Shown here in pieces: positions 1-8,978 of a stretch of 64,000 nt of DNA. Both the position numbers and the translations under genes were made by a program. Position 1 is the first letter of the stretch. The number at the start of each line of letters is the position of its first letter. The DNA lies in contig JBQNBC010000001.1 of assembly GCA_052170135.1 (NCBI GenBank), forward strand, positions 186,001 through 250,000, given 5' to 3'. This DNA is from Wolinella sp052170135. GTDB lineage: Bacteria; Campylobacterota; Campylobacteria; Campylobacterales; Helicobacteraceae. The notes under the pieces are model-generated. The model was not told where the DNA came from, did not search any database, and saw only the letters and a list, made by a program, of their open reading frames with translations.

Positions 1-25
1 AAAATCTGCCAAACAAGAGAACGCA

Positions 26-688
26 CTACATCAAGCGACTAAGTGCAAAAACAGCTGCACTTTCACTGCGTAAGATTATGGATTCTCCGCTTGAATATTT
101 TGGCTTTGCTCGAAGCATTTCACGTTCCTCATCGCTAAAACCGCCCTCGGCACCAATCATTATCGCCTCGCATGCCCCACTTTTTAGCACTCCCCCTCCA
201 AAATCCATCACGCCAAAATCGCTATACATCTCCAAAACCTCATCAAGGCTAGAAAGCACCTCTATTTCTGGTATTTTGCTACGCCCAGACTGCTCGCAAG
301 AATGGTGCAAAATCCGCTCAAATCGCACCAAATCAAGCCTTATATCGCGCTGGCTAAAGTGTGAATAAAAAAAACTTATCTTCCCGACACCCAGCTCATT
401 TAGCATGGGCAGATTCTTTTCGATCACCTTGCTATCCACCACAGCCCATAGCAAATGCAAGAATCTACTCGGCAAAATTGAGCACTCCTCAAAGCCCACA
501 AGGCTCACATCAGCGTAATTACGAGTGATATTCTCCACCTTGTATTTATAAAGGTTAGAATCCTCAAGATTCCTCAAAAAGACAAAATCTTTAGCTCGTG
601 CGCGCCTAACTTTATAGAGATAATGAAAAGTATCGTCCTCGATTCTCATACGCTCGTGTCCAGCATCTTTAATGTACAGAAACTGCAT
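26..688 (-). CDS. rsmE: 16S rRNA (uracil-1498-N3)-methyltransferase RsmE
   Basis: This 220-residue protein is a SPOUT-class methyltransferase that methylates U1498 of 16S rRNA using S-adenosylmethionine. The C-terminal knot shows the family motifs GAEGGFSDEE (about residues 179-188) and ILRSESAAVFALSRL at the extreme end, which form the SAM site. The N-terminal part resembles the PUA-like RNA-binding domain. Length is a little short of the usual 230-245 but both ends are intact. It lies 8 bases downstream of a small membrane protein gene on the same strand, as in the H. pylori HP0374/HP0375 order I recall, so the pair is probably one transcript. Assignment is firm from the motifs. Confidence 0.92.
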   Translation of the reverse strand: MQFLYIKDAGHERMRIEDDTFHYLYKVRRARAKDFVFLRNLEDSNLYKYKVENITRNYADVSLVGFEECSILPSRFLHLLWAVVDSKVIEKNLPMLNELGVGKISFFYSHFSQRDIRLDLVRFERILHHSCEQSGRSKIPEIEVLSSLDEVLEMYSDFGVMDFGGGVLKSGACEAIMIGAEGGFSDEEREMLRAKPKYSSGESIILRSESAAVFALSRLM

Positions 689-696
689 ACACCCCC

Positions 697-1110
697 CTAA
701 AAAACCAAGAAACCAATGGCAAAAGTAACCACAAGCAGGAGCAAATCAAGTGCATATTTACGCTTTGCAAATTCGACAAAGCGCGCCTGAAGTTCGTGCT
801 CGTGGCTTGTGATTGGCTTTTGTAGCTTGTGACGTTTAATCTCAAAGACCAACATGCTCAAAATCGACATAATCATCACTATATTTCCTGCATTTATATT
901 CTGAAACATCGCGATCAGGATAATCCCACTAAATATCGCGACAGCCATCAAAAAATAGTAGGCGGGCGCGATTAGCTTTATCTTTTTAGCAAGAGAGATA
1001 AACCGTCGCTCAGTGTAGAGAAAATATAGGTTTAAAAGCGGAGGTATCGGCATAAAATAGGCAAAAAATAAATGTATTTCAAGAGAATCAGCAATGACGT
1101 TTACTGGCAT
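697..1110 (-). CDS. conserved small integral membrane protein (HP0375-like)
   Basis: A 137-residue hydrophobic protein with about four predicted membrane segments (near residues 10-30, 45-65, 72-90 and 120-137) and a short basic loop containing KRHKLQKPITSHEHE. I do not recognise a catalytic motif. Its place between rsmE and a divergent hemH matches a conserved hypothetical gene in the same position in H. pylori. An AAGGG ribosome site precedes the ATG. It may be in the same transcript as rsmE. Function unknown; the call rests on topology and gene order. Confidence 0.75.
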   Translation of the reverse strand: MPVNVIADSLEIHLFFAYFMPIPPLLNLYFLYTERRFISLAKKIKLIAPAYYFLMAVAIFSGIILIAMFQNINAGNIVMIMSILSMLVFEIKRHKLQKPITSHEHELQARFVEFAKRKYALDLLLLVVTFAIGFLVF

Positions 1111-1210
1111 GAAGTAACCCTTTTTTATGTTGAGTTAGTGGATAAATTTTATTGTATCATCATCTACTTTATGCAATTATCTCGCCCTAAATTTTAAGGA
1201 GCGCACGACA

Positions 1211-2161
1211 ATGAAAGAGGCGGTGGTACTACTAAATATGGGAGGTCCAAACTCTCTAAGTGAAGTCGATACATTTTTAAAAAATATGTTCAACGACCCG
1301 CATATTCTACCTATCAAAAGCCCCATGTTCCGCGCGCTTATCGCGAGCTTTATAGCAAATAGACGAAGCGATGCAGCAAAGTCAAACTACCGCCAAATCG
1401 GTGGAAAATCACCGCTAGTAGAACATACATTCAATCTAATCAAAAAGCTACAAAGCCTCGATTCTACACGATTTTACACATACGCGATGCGTTACACACC
1501 GCCACTTGCAAATATGGTCGTACGAGAGCTAAAGCTAAAGGAAATTGAGAGCGTGATTCTCTTTAGTCTCTATCCACAGTATTCATCTACGACTACGCTT
1601 TCATCTATTGAAGATTTCCGAGAACAGTGCAAAAAAGAGGACTATACACCTAGGATTCTTGAGATTGACAGGTATTTTGACGATAAGCTATACAATGACG
1701 CGTCAATAGAGAGAATCCTAGAGGCACTAAATGGCGAGAAACCTGGCGACTACACACTGATTTTTTCAGCGCATGGGCTGCCTCAGCGCGTGGTAGATGC
1801 GGGAGATCCGTACGAAAAAGAGGTACATGCAAATATAAAGCACATATCAGATTCCTTAGAGAATCGTGGGGTAAAATTTGCCAAAATAACCCATGCGTAT
1901 CAGTCAAAAATAGGTCCGATGAAGTGGCTTGAGCCATCACTTGAGTGCATGCTTTCAAAACACCGCAAAGAGAAGATTCTCATCTATCCAATAGCCTTTA
2001 CGCTGGATAACTCAGAGACTGACTTTGAGCTGGGAATCGAATACAAAAAAAAGGCACACGAATTAGGGATTAAAGCCTACAAAGTGGCGCGTTGCCTTAA
2101 CGATTCTGATCTTTTTGCGCATGCAATATTAAACTTAATCTCCAAAGGAGAAAATCGATGA
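1211..2161 (+). CDS. hemH: ferrochelatase
   Basis: HemH inserts ferrous iron into protoporphyrin IX, the last step of haem synthesis. The 316-residue protein begins KEAVVLLNMGGPNSL, the standard family start, and keeps the two catalytic positions: His188 in SAHGLPQ and Glu269 in DNSETDFELG. An AAGGAG site precedes the ATG. Its last four bases overlap the next gene (ATGA), so haem synthesis is translationally coupled to the thioredoxin-like lipoprotein and then to the CcsBA haem exporter/lyase. This places haem production and cytochrome c assembly in one operon. Confidence 0.95.
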   Translation: MKEAVVLLNMGGPNSLSEVDTFLKNMFNDPHILPIKSPMFRALIASFIANRRSDAAKSNYRQIGGKSPLVEHTFNLIKKLQSLDSTRFYTYAMRYTPPLANMVVRELKLKEIESVILFSLYPQYSSTTTLSSIEDFREQCKKEDYTPRILEIDRYFDDKLYNDASIERILEALNGEKPGDYTLIFSAHGLPQRVVDAGDPYEKEVHANIKHISDSLENRGVKFAKITHAYQSKIGPMKWLEPSLECMLSKHRKEKILIYPIAFTLDNSETDFELGIEYKKKAHELGIKAYKVARCLNDSDLFAHAILNLISKGENR

Positions 2162-2763
2162 ACTTCCGTCTTTTTATACTAGCACTCTCGCTATTTCTGC
2201 TTTTGGGCTGTGATAATGCCGATGGCGTTAGCTCGAGTGTGATTAGCCAAGGGGCAAAAATGTCGGCTACTGAGCTAGAAAAAATAGATAATCTAGACAA
2301 AGCCTCATATGCCGAGCTTGCCGACCTATTTTTGGATAATAAAACAATCGATCCAGGTGGCAGATTCTTATTGATTATATTTGGTGCGAATGGATGCATA
2401 TATTGCGATAAGCTAAAAGCTGAGATCAAAGAATCGCCTGAGCTAAAAAATCTGATAAAGGATAATTTTAGCCCTTATTATGTCAATGGTAGCTACTCAA
2501 AGCCACACAAACTAATAACAGCCAAGCACACAGCAGAGATGATGACCGGAGAACTAGTCCAGCTATATGGCGTTCGTCCTACGCCTACTATCATTTTTGC
2601 CACCCCAGAGGGCAAGACGGTGCTGTCCTATCCAGGCTATATGCCAAAAGAGCGCTTCTTGGCAACGCTTAAATTTGTAATAAATCACGGCTATGATGGC
2701 GCACAAGATGAAAAAGAGATAATGAAACGTCTAGGCGCAATCTACAAAGAGCGGAATCTTTAA
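2158..2763 (+). CDS. thioredoxin-fold lipoprotein, CcmG/DsbC-like (HP0377-like)
   Basis: A 201-residue exported thiol-disulfide protein. The N-terminus is a lipoprotein signal with lipobox LLGC and acceptor Cys18. The thioredoxin-like domain has the redox pair Cys80-x-x-Cys83 in FGANGCIYCDKL and a cis-Pro loop near RPTPTIIFATPEG. From recall, the H. pylori counterpart HP0377 works in cytochrome c maturation, reducing apocytochrome haem-binding cysteines. The location between hemH and ccsBA supports the same job here: delivering reduced CXXCH motifs to CcsBA in the periplasm. It overlaps hemH by four bases. A broader disulfide isomerase role cannot be excluded. Confidence 0.88.
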   Translation: MNFRLFILALSLFLLLGCDNADGVSSSVISQGAKMSATELEKIDNLDKASYAELADLFLDNKTIDPGGRFLLIIFGANGCIYCDKLKAEIKESPELKNLIKDNFSPYYVNGSYSKPHKLITAKHTAEMMTGELVQLYGVRPTPTIIFATPEGKTVLSYPGYMPKERFLATLKFVINHGYDGAQDEKEIMKRLGAIYKERNL

Positions 2764-2801
2764 ACGATTCCTGCTAAAACTTCAACAAATAGAGAGATTT
2801 T

Positions 2802-5540
2802 ATGAACCTGCTTAAAAATACTATCGGCTCATTTTGGCTAACATTTCCGTTGCTTATTCTGTACGCTTTTGCCTGTGCAGTGGCGACTTTTATCGAGAAT
2901 GACTACGGCACAGCCTCAGCAAAGGCACTTATATACTCTACTAGATGGTTTGAAATTCTCCATCTTTTCCTAACGCTAAACCTCATTGCCACACTATTTT
3001 TCAGCTATGCATGGAAACGCAAAAAATGGGCAAGTCTCATATTGCACTCATCACTTGCGGTAATTGTAATAGGCGCTGGCATCACGCGATATATTGGTTT
3101 TGAAGGGTCGCTACATATCAGAGAGGGCGAAATGCAAAATCGCATGACCTCTATCGAGCCATACTTAATGATCCGCGCAATCGAAGGGAATCATAAATAT
3201 TATGCTGATTTCGCCTTACCACTAGCACCACTAGGGGATAAAAACTTTGAATATCGAGTTTTTATAGACAAAGAGCCACTTGATATTAAATTTAACAACT
3301 ACACGCCAAGCCCTATGCCAAAGAGTAACGAAGCAACGCTTGAGGTGAGCGCACACTATAAAGGCGAGACACAAATCTTCTCGCTCATTGGCGGTAATGA
3401 CCAAAGAGGAGTACCTATGCCAGCAGACATAGGTGGGACGAAGTTTTTACTTGAGTGGGGCGTCAAAGAGATTACTCTGCCGTTTTCAATAAAGCTTGAT
3501 GACTTTGCACTTGAACGCTACCCAGGCTCGATGAGCCCATCATCATACGCATCTGAAATCCGTGTAATAGATGAAAAAAATGGAGTAGATATGCCATATC
3601 GTGTCTACATGAACAACACTCTTGACTACGGCGGATACCGATTCTTTCAGGCATCATACGACCGCGATGAGCTAGGGACTATACTATCTGTCAATAACGA
3701 TCCAGGGAAAATCCCAACATACATAGGCTACGCAATGCTAATCATCGGACTGCTTTGGAATTTCTTCACTAGAAATGGTCGCTTTTATCAGCTTGGACGA
3801 TTCGTAAAAGCGCAAAATATTGGCTCAATTCTTATTGCTTCACTCCTAGGAATCGCACTTGGCACACAAGAACTAAGAGCTGATAACGACACGCTAAGCA
3901 TGCTAAATAATCTTAAAACACACTCAAAAGCACACACAGATGAATTTGGCAGACTCTTGGTGCAGGATTTTGGCGGACGGATAAAGCCCGTGGATACACT
4001 AGCTAGTGACTACATCCATAAAATCACAAAAAAAGATGGATTCTTGGGGCTTAGCAATACTCAGATTTTTCTAGGAATGGTGCTCTATCCAAATCAGTGG
4101 AAAAAAATCAAAATGATAAAAATTAGCACTCCACGCCTGAAAGAGGTCATCGGAGTGCCTCAAAGTGATGATTTTATAGCCTTTGAAGATGCTTTTGAAG
4201 GCGAACGATACAAGCTTTCAAATTATGTAGAAGAGGCAAATCGCAAAAAGCCATCAATGCGCGATAAGTTTGACAAAGATGTCCAAAGCGTCGATGAACG
4301 GCTAAATGCTGCCTATCTAATCTACACCGCCCAAGCTCTCCGCATGCTCCCAAACATGAATGGAGAATCTACAAAGTGGTTCTCACCAGTAGAGGCTATA
4401 CAGAGTTTTGATGACAAAGATTCTTCATTCGTGCAAGGGGTTTTGCAGGAATATTTTATGGCATTTGATAGAGGACTAGAGGACAACAACTGGACGGATG
4501 CGGCAAAATCACTTGGAAACTTCATCTCGCTTCAGGCGACATACGGCAAGGATTTACTGCTTTCGGATTCTCGCATAAGTGCTGAAATTTGGCTAAATCA
4601 TTCTCAGATTTTTACACGACTGAGCTATGCCTATCTTTTGCTTGGTTTTATACTTTTTGTCGTGGTGTTTTCAGCAATTATTCGTGCTAAAAATAGCCCA
4701 CGATTCTTAACGCAAAGTCTCTATTATCTAATTATTCTGACAACACTCTTGCATACATTTGGACTAGCGTTACGCTGGTATGTCGCTGGACATGCACCAT
4801 GGAGCAACGCATACGAATCGATGATTTACATCGCGTGGGCAGCTGGAATCTCTGGTGCTCTTTTTTTCCGTCGCTCACATCTAGCGTTATCAACATCAGC
4901 GATTCTCGCTGGCGTATCACTATTTGTCGCACACCTTGGTTTTATGGATCCACAAATAGGCAATCTAGTCCCCGTGCTTAAGTCCTACTGGCTAAACATC
5001 CACGTCTCAGTAATCACCGCTAGCTATGGATTCTTGGGGCTTTGCTTCATGCTTGGCGCGGTTACGCTCTTAATGTTTGTATTGCGTAGCCCAAAGCGAC
5101 CGCAACTAGACACATCTATATTGACCATTACAGCAATCAATGAAATGAGCATGGTAATGGGGCTTGCGATGCTAACCATAGGAAATTTTCTAGGTGGTGT
5201 TTGGGCAAACGAGAGCTGGGGGCGATACTGGGGCTGGGATCCAAAAGAGACATGGTCTCTAATCTCAATTATAGTCTACACAATACTTCTGCACGTGCGA
5301 TTTATTCGTGGTGGCGATCGACCTTACGTATTTGCGGCATTCAGCGTGATAGCCTACTACTCTATTTTGATGACATACTTCGGGGTAAACTTCTATCTAT
5401 CAGGATTGCACTCATATGCAGCTGGCGATCCACTTCCTATTCCTAGTTTCCTCTACTATATGGTTGCAGGTACGTTTATACTTATTGTGCTAGCAGGGCG
5501 CAAGAGCGACCTTGCTGCACCTCACCTAAATAGAGAATAG
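2802..5540 (+). CDS. ccsBA: CcsBA (ResB-ResC) fused cytochrome c synthase
   Basis: This 912-residue multi-membrane protein is the fused system II cytochrome c synthetase, which carries haem across the inner membrane and attaches it to CXXCH motifs. The N-terminal part (about 1-360) is ResB/CcsB-like with membrane helices followed by a large periplasmic domain. The C-terminal part (about 610-905) is CcsA-like and holds the tryptophan-rich WWD signature (VWANESWGRYWGWDPKETW, near residue 800) with flanking membrane helices and several histidines. The single-gene fusion is typical of Campylobacterota. It follows the thioredoxin-like gene by 38 bases and ends at a strong inverted-repeat hairpin. 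Confidence 0.95.
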   Translation: MNLLKNTIGSFWLTFPLLILYAFACAVATFIENDYGTASAKALIYSTRWFEILHLFLTLNLIATLFFSYAWKRKKWASLILHSSLAVIVIGAGITRYIGFEGSLHIREGEMQNRMTSIEPYLMIRAIEGNHKYYADFALPLAPLGDKNFEYRVFIDKEPLDIKFNNYTPSPMPKSNEATLEVSAHYKGETQIFSLIGGNDQRGVPMPADIGGTKFLLEWGVKEITLPFSIKLDDFALERYPGSMSPSSYASEIRVIDEKNGVDMPYRVYMNNTLDYGGYRFFQASYDRDELGTILSVNNDPGKIPTYIGYAMLIIGLLWNFFTRNGRFYQLGRFVKAQNIGSILIASLLGIALGTQELRADNDTLSMLNNLKTHSKAHTDEFGRLLVQDFGGRIKPVDTLASDYIHKITKKDGFLGLSNTQIFLGMVLYPNQWKKIKMIKISTPRLKEVIGVPQSDDFIAFEDAFEGERYKLSNYVEEANRKKPSMRDKFDKDVQSVDERLNAAYLIYTAQALRMLPNMNGESTKWFSPVEAIQSFDDKDSSFVQGVLQEYFMAFDRGLEDNNWTDAAKSLGNFISLQATYGKDLLLSDSRISAEIWLNHSQIFTRLSYAYLLLGFILFVVVFSAIIRAKNSPRFLTQSLYYLIILTTLLHTFGLALRWYVAGHAPWSNAYESMIYIAWAAGISGALFFRRSHLALSTSAILAGVSLFVAHLGFMDPQIGNLVPVLKSYWLNIHVSVITASYGFLGLCFMLGAVTLLMFVLRSPKRPQLDTSILTITAINEMSMVMGLAMLTIGNFLGGVWANESWGRYWGWDPKETWSLISIIVYTILLHVRFIRGGDRPYVFAAFSVIAYYSILMTYFGVNFYLSGLHSYAAGDPLPIPSFLYYMVAGTFILIVLAGRKSDLAAPHLNRE

Positions 5541-5556
5541 GCAAAACTGTCTACTA

Positions 5557-5586
5557 TTAGATTCTCGTCCTCAAACGAGAATCTAA
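5557..5586. terminator. 12-bp inverted-repeat hairpin between convergent genes
   Basis: A perfect 12-base-pair stem (TTAGATTCTCGT and its complement) with loop CCTCAA lies just after the ccsBA stop and 30 bases beyond the end of the convergent AEC gene. It is palindromic, so it could end transcription from both sides. There is no long T-run on either strand, so intrinsic termination is inferred from position. The stem contains the GATTC/GAATC pair discussed in the findings. Confidence 0.6.
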
Positions 5587-5615
5587 CTCTTAATAAAATC
5601 TTCATATAGCTACAA

Positions 5616-6524
5616 TCAAAAACGCAAAAGCAGTGAATATATAGTGGGCAAAATAACCAAGCTCGCGCCAACACCAAAGGCAACCGTAGCAACAGCTAGC
5701 GATGTATTTAGTTGCGCTTTCATAACCATAGCACTCGCTAATACCATTGGTGGCATAGCGGCTTGCAAAATCGCCACATGCGAACTCGCATCAAACTTAA
5801 CACCAAATGCAATCACCAACAGAAACACAATTAGTGGAGCGAGTATCATCTTGCCAAAAAGTACAAGAATCGTAGCGCGCCACTCGCTACGAATAGAGCT
5901 AAAAACCAACTGCAAACCAACTGCAAAGAGCGCCATTGGCGTAACTGTCGCGCCAAACATCCTTAGTGTATGAAACACAATTTCCGGAATCTCTACACTC
6001 TTTAGCATAAGCGCGAGTGCCATCGCAATAGCCGGAGGGAATCTAAGCACTGCGAGAATATTTTTACGTAAGCTCGCATCTTCTTTATTGGCGAGCGCAA
6101 GGATAAAAGGTCCAAAAAGAGCCACAGGTAATGCAGTGATAAACTGGTCGTAAAATATCACCTCTCTCATAGCTACCTCACCCATGAAGCCCTCAATAAC
6201 AGGTGCACCAAGAAATAGTGTATTGCCAAAACCACTCATCATGGCAATAGTTACAAGAGTTGGGAGTGCAAAGCCAAGAAACCGACCAAGTAAAACTACA
6301 AGAATAGTGCTACACGCAATACTAAAAAGCATGATAAAAACAAGAAAAAAGAGTGTTGTATTTATCTTTAGATAGTAAATCTGCTCAAAGACAAGTGCCG
6401 GAATCGCAAAATAGACTATATAGTCAATTAAAACAGGTGCGCTTTTTTGCTCGATTAGGTGAGTTTTTTTTGCAAGATACCCAGCGAGAATGAATGAGAT
6501 AATGCTAAAAAGGGGGGTTAACAT
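5616..6524 (-). CDS. AEC family (auxin efflux carrier-like) transporter
   Basis: A 302-residue membrane protein with about ten hydrophobic segments in the two-times-five pattern of the AEC/MdcF family. It starts SIISFILAGYLAKK and contains the family-type region GFGNTLFLGAPVIEGFMG in the middle and a C-terminal PPMVLASAMVMKAQLNTSLA. Bacterial members move small organic acids or similar solutes. Nothing in the neighbourhood points to a substrate. It is transcribed alone, convergent with ccsBA. Family call is good; substrate unknown. Confidence 0.85.
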   Translation of the reverse strand: MLTPLFSIISFILAGYLAKKTHLIEQKSAPVLIDYIVYFAIPALVFEQIYYLKINTTLFFLVFIMLFSIACSTILVVLLGRFLGFALPTLVTIAMMSGFGNTLFLGAPVIEGFMGEVAMREVIFYDQFITALPVALFGPFILALANKEDASLRKNILAVLRFPPAIAMALALMLKSVEIPEIVFHTLRMFGATVTPMALFAVGLQLVFSSIRSEWRATILVLFGKMILAPLIVFLLVIAFGVKFDASSHVAILQAAMPPMVLASAMVMKAQLNTSLAVATVAFGVGASLVILPTIYSLLLRF

Positions 6525-6735
6525 GCTTAAACTTTATACGTAAAATGGCGCGAATTTTAGTGCATGCAGACTTTTATTTTGGTTATTTTGAGCTTTTAAC
6601 TTCACCAAATCCAAAAGTAATAAACCAAGCCAATGGGCATGATTTACAAAACATATTTTATCCAGCCCTCCAATAATGCCTACATGCACAACACAAATCA
6701 CACTCAAGAATCTACCAAGCTATCCCGCGTAACCT

Positions 6736-7791
6736 CTATCTATTAGCCCCAAACCATGCCAAAATATCCCCACTAATGGCACTCTCATGCAAAAGCCTAA
6801 AAGACACATCATTACAAAAAGACACACTACCGCGCCCCACATTTGGAGCGATATAGCACAAAAATGCATCCATCCTATCAGCCAACGCATCAAAAAGCCC
6901 CGCTCCACCCTCAACCATGACATAGCGATACTTCATCATCTCATCTAAAGAATCTGAGACAATAACCTTTCGATTCTTTATGCTAAAGAGCCTTAGCGTG
7001 CCCGACAGCTCCTTTTGCTTTGTCAAAACGAGAACATCAGGAGCCCTGCCACCTACCAATCGAGAATCCAAAAGCGGATCATCTATCCTCACGCTCCTAC
7101 CAGAAATAACCAGTAGATCGACTGCATCACGTAGCGCATGGACATGTATGCGCGATTTTTCTGAACTTATCATTCCGCCATCAAGCGTACCATTTAGGCG
7201 TTGCGCATGCTTAAAAAACCTAAATCCTCCGCGCTTATTTAGACTATAAAATGGCAATAATAGCTCCTCGCACTTCTCTGCTAAAACTCCAGTAGCGACA
7301 CTAATCCCAGCCGCCCTCAGCCTCTCTACACCTCCGCTTGCGCATGGATTCTCATCACGTACACCAATAACCACATGCCCAACCCCAAGCTCACTGATAA
7401 GTAGTGCACAAGGTGGCGTTTTGCCCTCATGATTACACGGCTCCAATGTACAAAACAGAGTGCACTTATGAAAAATTGTGCGCGCACGCGCCTTTAAAAA
7501 ATCATGCATCTCGCGCGAGCTATCAAGCTCAAGAATCGTCCTATCTCCACTTAGGCGCGCATACCCATGCGCTAAAGCTAATACCTCAGCATGTGGTGCA
7601 CCAGCCCTCTCATGCGCAGCTATGGCCAAAATCTCTCCATGCTCACCAAGTAAAAGCGCACCCACGGCTGGATTTGGTAGCGTCAGCCCCTGATATCCCC
7701 ACGCACACTCCAGTGCAAGTCGCATGTAAAATTCGAGTGGTTTCTCGTACAAACTAGGCATATCAAATTGCGGGGCATAAGGCGTTTGCAT
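6736..7791 (-). CDS. ribD: bifunctional pyrimidine deaminase/reductase RibD
   Basis: RibD performs the second and third steps of riboflavin synthesis (deamination, then side-chain reduction). The N-terminal deaminase domain has the zinc motif HAEVLALAHG and CTLEPCNHEGKTPPC; the C-terminal reductase domain contains RLNGTLDG, SGRSVRIDDPLLDSR and VEGGAGLFDAL. I chose the ATG at 7791 because AGAGGAA lies a proper distance upstream; a TTG at 7827 in the same frame is weaker. The resulting 351 residues fit the family. It is transcribed alone, away from pgpA. About 210 bases without a gene separate its stop from the AEC gene. Confidence 0.93.
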   Translation of the reverse strand: MQTPYAPQFDMPSLYEKPLEFYMRLALECAWGYQGLTLPNPAVGALLLGEHGEILAIAAHERAGAPHAEVLALAHGYARLSGDRTILELDSSREMHDFLKARARTIFHKCTLFCTLEPCNHEGKTPPCALLISELGVGHVVIGVRDENPCASGGVERLRAAGISVATGVLAEKCEELLLPFYSLNKRGGFRFFKHAQRLNGTLDGGMISSEKSRIHVHALRDAVDLLVISGRSVRIDDPLLDSRLVGGRAPDVLVLTKQKELSGTLRLFSIKNRKVIVSDSLDEMMKYRYVMVEGGAGLFDALADRMDAFLCYIAPNVGRGSVSFCNDVSFRLLHESAISGDILAWFGANR

Positions 7792-7965
7792 AATGGATTC
7801 CTCTGTGATTTTTTCAGATTTTACCAAAGAGAATCAATCAAACACAAAGCAAATAAGCCACGCTGGTTTCTACTCTCAAATCAAAGCACGCCAAAGCTAG
7901 AGATAGATAAAATCTCGCAAAATTTATACTAAAGAATCACCGATTCTCACACTAAAAGGGACTTC

Positions 7966-8436
7966 ATGAGCGCACGAAAACTATTTTTAACACTCTTTGG
8001 CACAGGACTTTCGCCAATCGCTCCAGGGACGATAGGTACATTGTTTGCGACACTTTTGGCTATACCGCTACTTTATTACGTCCACCCATCTACACTACTG
8101 CTTTTGGCACTTCTAATTGGTGCCATCGCGGCGCGTGAAATCGATAAAGAGGAGCAACTCGGCGCACAACATGATGATAAATCAATCGTCATAGATGAGC
8201 TTGTTGGCGTCTGGATAGCATTTAGCATGATCAAGCATAGTTTGGTCGGAATCGCGCTAGCTGTCTTATTTTTCCGACTATTTGACATATGGAAGCCATC
8301 ACTAATAGGCAGGATAGATCGCAACGTTAAGGGTGGACTTGGCGTAGTAGGCGATGATGCGCTAGCTGGATTCTTTGCCGGGATAGCAACTTCGCTTACT
8401 CTTGGTGCGCTTGGATATTTTGGATTCTCACTCTAG
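7966..8436 (+). CDS. pgpA: phosphatidylglycerophosphatase A
   Basis: PgpA dephosphorylates phosphatidylglycerol phosphate in the inner membrane. The 156-residue protein has the family features: FGTGLSPIAPGTIGT near the N-terminus, the acidic motif KSIVIDELVGVW, then FFRLFDIWKPSLIGRID and GLGVVGDDALAGFFAG. Several membrane segments are visible. An AAAAGGGA site precedes the ATG. In C. jejuni the pgpA gene sits next to the Sat-like and HP1021-like genes (as I recall), whereas here those are 13 kb away, so the block has been rearranged. Confidence 0.93.
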   Translation: MSARKLFLTLFGTGLSPIAPGTIGTLFATLLAIPLLYYVHPSTLLLLALLIGAIAAREIDKEEQLGAQHDDKSIVIDELVGVWIAFSMIKHSLVGIALAVLFFRLFDIWKPSLIGRIDRNVKGGLGVVGDDALAGFFAGIATSLTLGALGYFGFSL

Positions 8437-8447
8437 GTGAGAATCCA
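8421..8447 (+). terminator. hairpin overlapping the pgpA stop codon
   Basis: A perfect 11-bp stem (TGGATTCTCAC and its complement) with a 5-base loop that contains the pgpA TAG stop codon. It lies immediately before the next gene's promoter, so it probably ends or attenuates the pgpA transcript. No long T-run follows. It again consists of an inverted pair of GATTC/GAATC. Confidence 0.5.
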
Positions 8448-8458
8448 CGCTCTTTCGA

Positions 8459-8464
8459 TAAAAT
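8459..8464 (+). promoter_or_regulatory. candidate -10 box of the tetraheme lipoprotein gene
   Basis: TAAAAT lies only 6 bases before the ATG at 8471. With the usual 6-8 base spacing the transcript would begin at or next to the start codon, giving a leaderless or near-leaderless mRNA; no Shine-Dalgarno sequence is visible upstream. This is inferred from position only. Confidence 0.35.
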
Positions 8465-8470
8465 CCGTCC

Positions 8471-8842
8471 ATGAAAAAACTAGTACTAATCCACATATTC
8501 ACAGCCTATCTACTTGCATGCAGCGGGGATTGCCTCTCGTGTCACCCAACACTAAACATTCAAAGCGATGTGAGACACAAAAGCCTATCCACATGCATCA
8601 CCTGTCACACAGCAGAATCGCTCTCGCAAACAAACATGGGTGCGGCATGCGGACAGGATTGTTTTGCATGCCATGATGCTGGCAAGCTAACTGGACTTGG
8701 TGTGCGCGAACACGATGTAATTACAAATTGTATAGCCTGTCACACTACACTAAAAAAGGATAGCTCAGCAAACTGGCAAGAACAACTAGGAATCGGCAAG
8801 CAGCCACCATTTCAACTTCCAGAGATGCCATTAATTAGATAA
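8471..8842 (+). CDS. small tetraheme cytochrome c lipoprotein
   Basis: A 123-residue exported protein with four CXXCH haem-binding motifs at about residues 21-25, 42-46, 64-68 and 87-91. The N-terminus is a short signal ending in LLAC, so Cys17 is a plausible lipid anchor only four residues before the first haem motif. Extra His residues (for example His35, 83) could be distal ligands. It would be matured by the CcsBA system encoded upstream in this window and probably shuttles electrons at the periplasmic face of a membrane. I do not recognise a named family; no oxidoreductase subunit is adjacent. Transcribed alone. Confidence 0.85.
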   Translation: MKKLVLIHIFTAYLLACSGDCLSCHPTLNIQSDVRHKSLSTCITCHTAESLSQTNMGAACGQDCFACHDAGKLTGLGVREHDVITNCIACHTTLKKDSSANWQEQLGIGKQPPFQLPEMPLIR

Positions 8843-8912
8843 TTAACATCTAAACCAGGTAATAGAATCGGTTGCATTTTTATGATTCTCCGCTATGTGC
8901 TTTGCAAAACCA

Positions 8913-8936
8913 TAAGAATCTGATACGAGATTCTTA
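8913..8936. terminator. 9-bp hairpin between cytochrome gene and acpS
   Basis: TAAGAATCT and AGATTCTTA form a perfect 9-bp stem around a 6-base loop. It is located 70 bases after the cytochrome stop and 43 before the acpS start, so it may end the cytochrome transcript. It is another inverted GAATC/GATTC pair. No strong T-run follows. Confidence 0.4.
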
Positions 8937-8978
8937 AAACTTAGGCGAACCACCAAATTCCAAATCAAAGGGAGCGAC

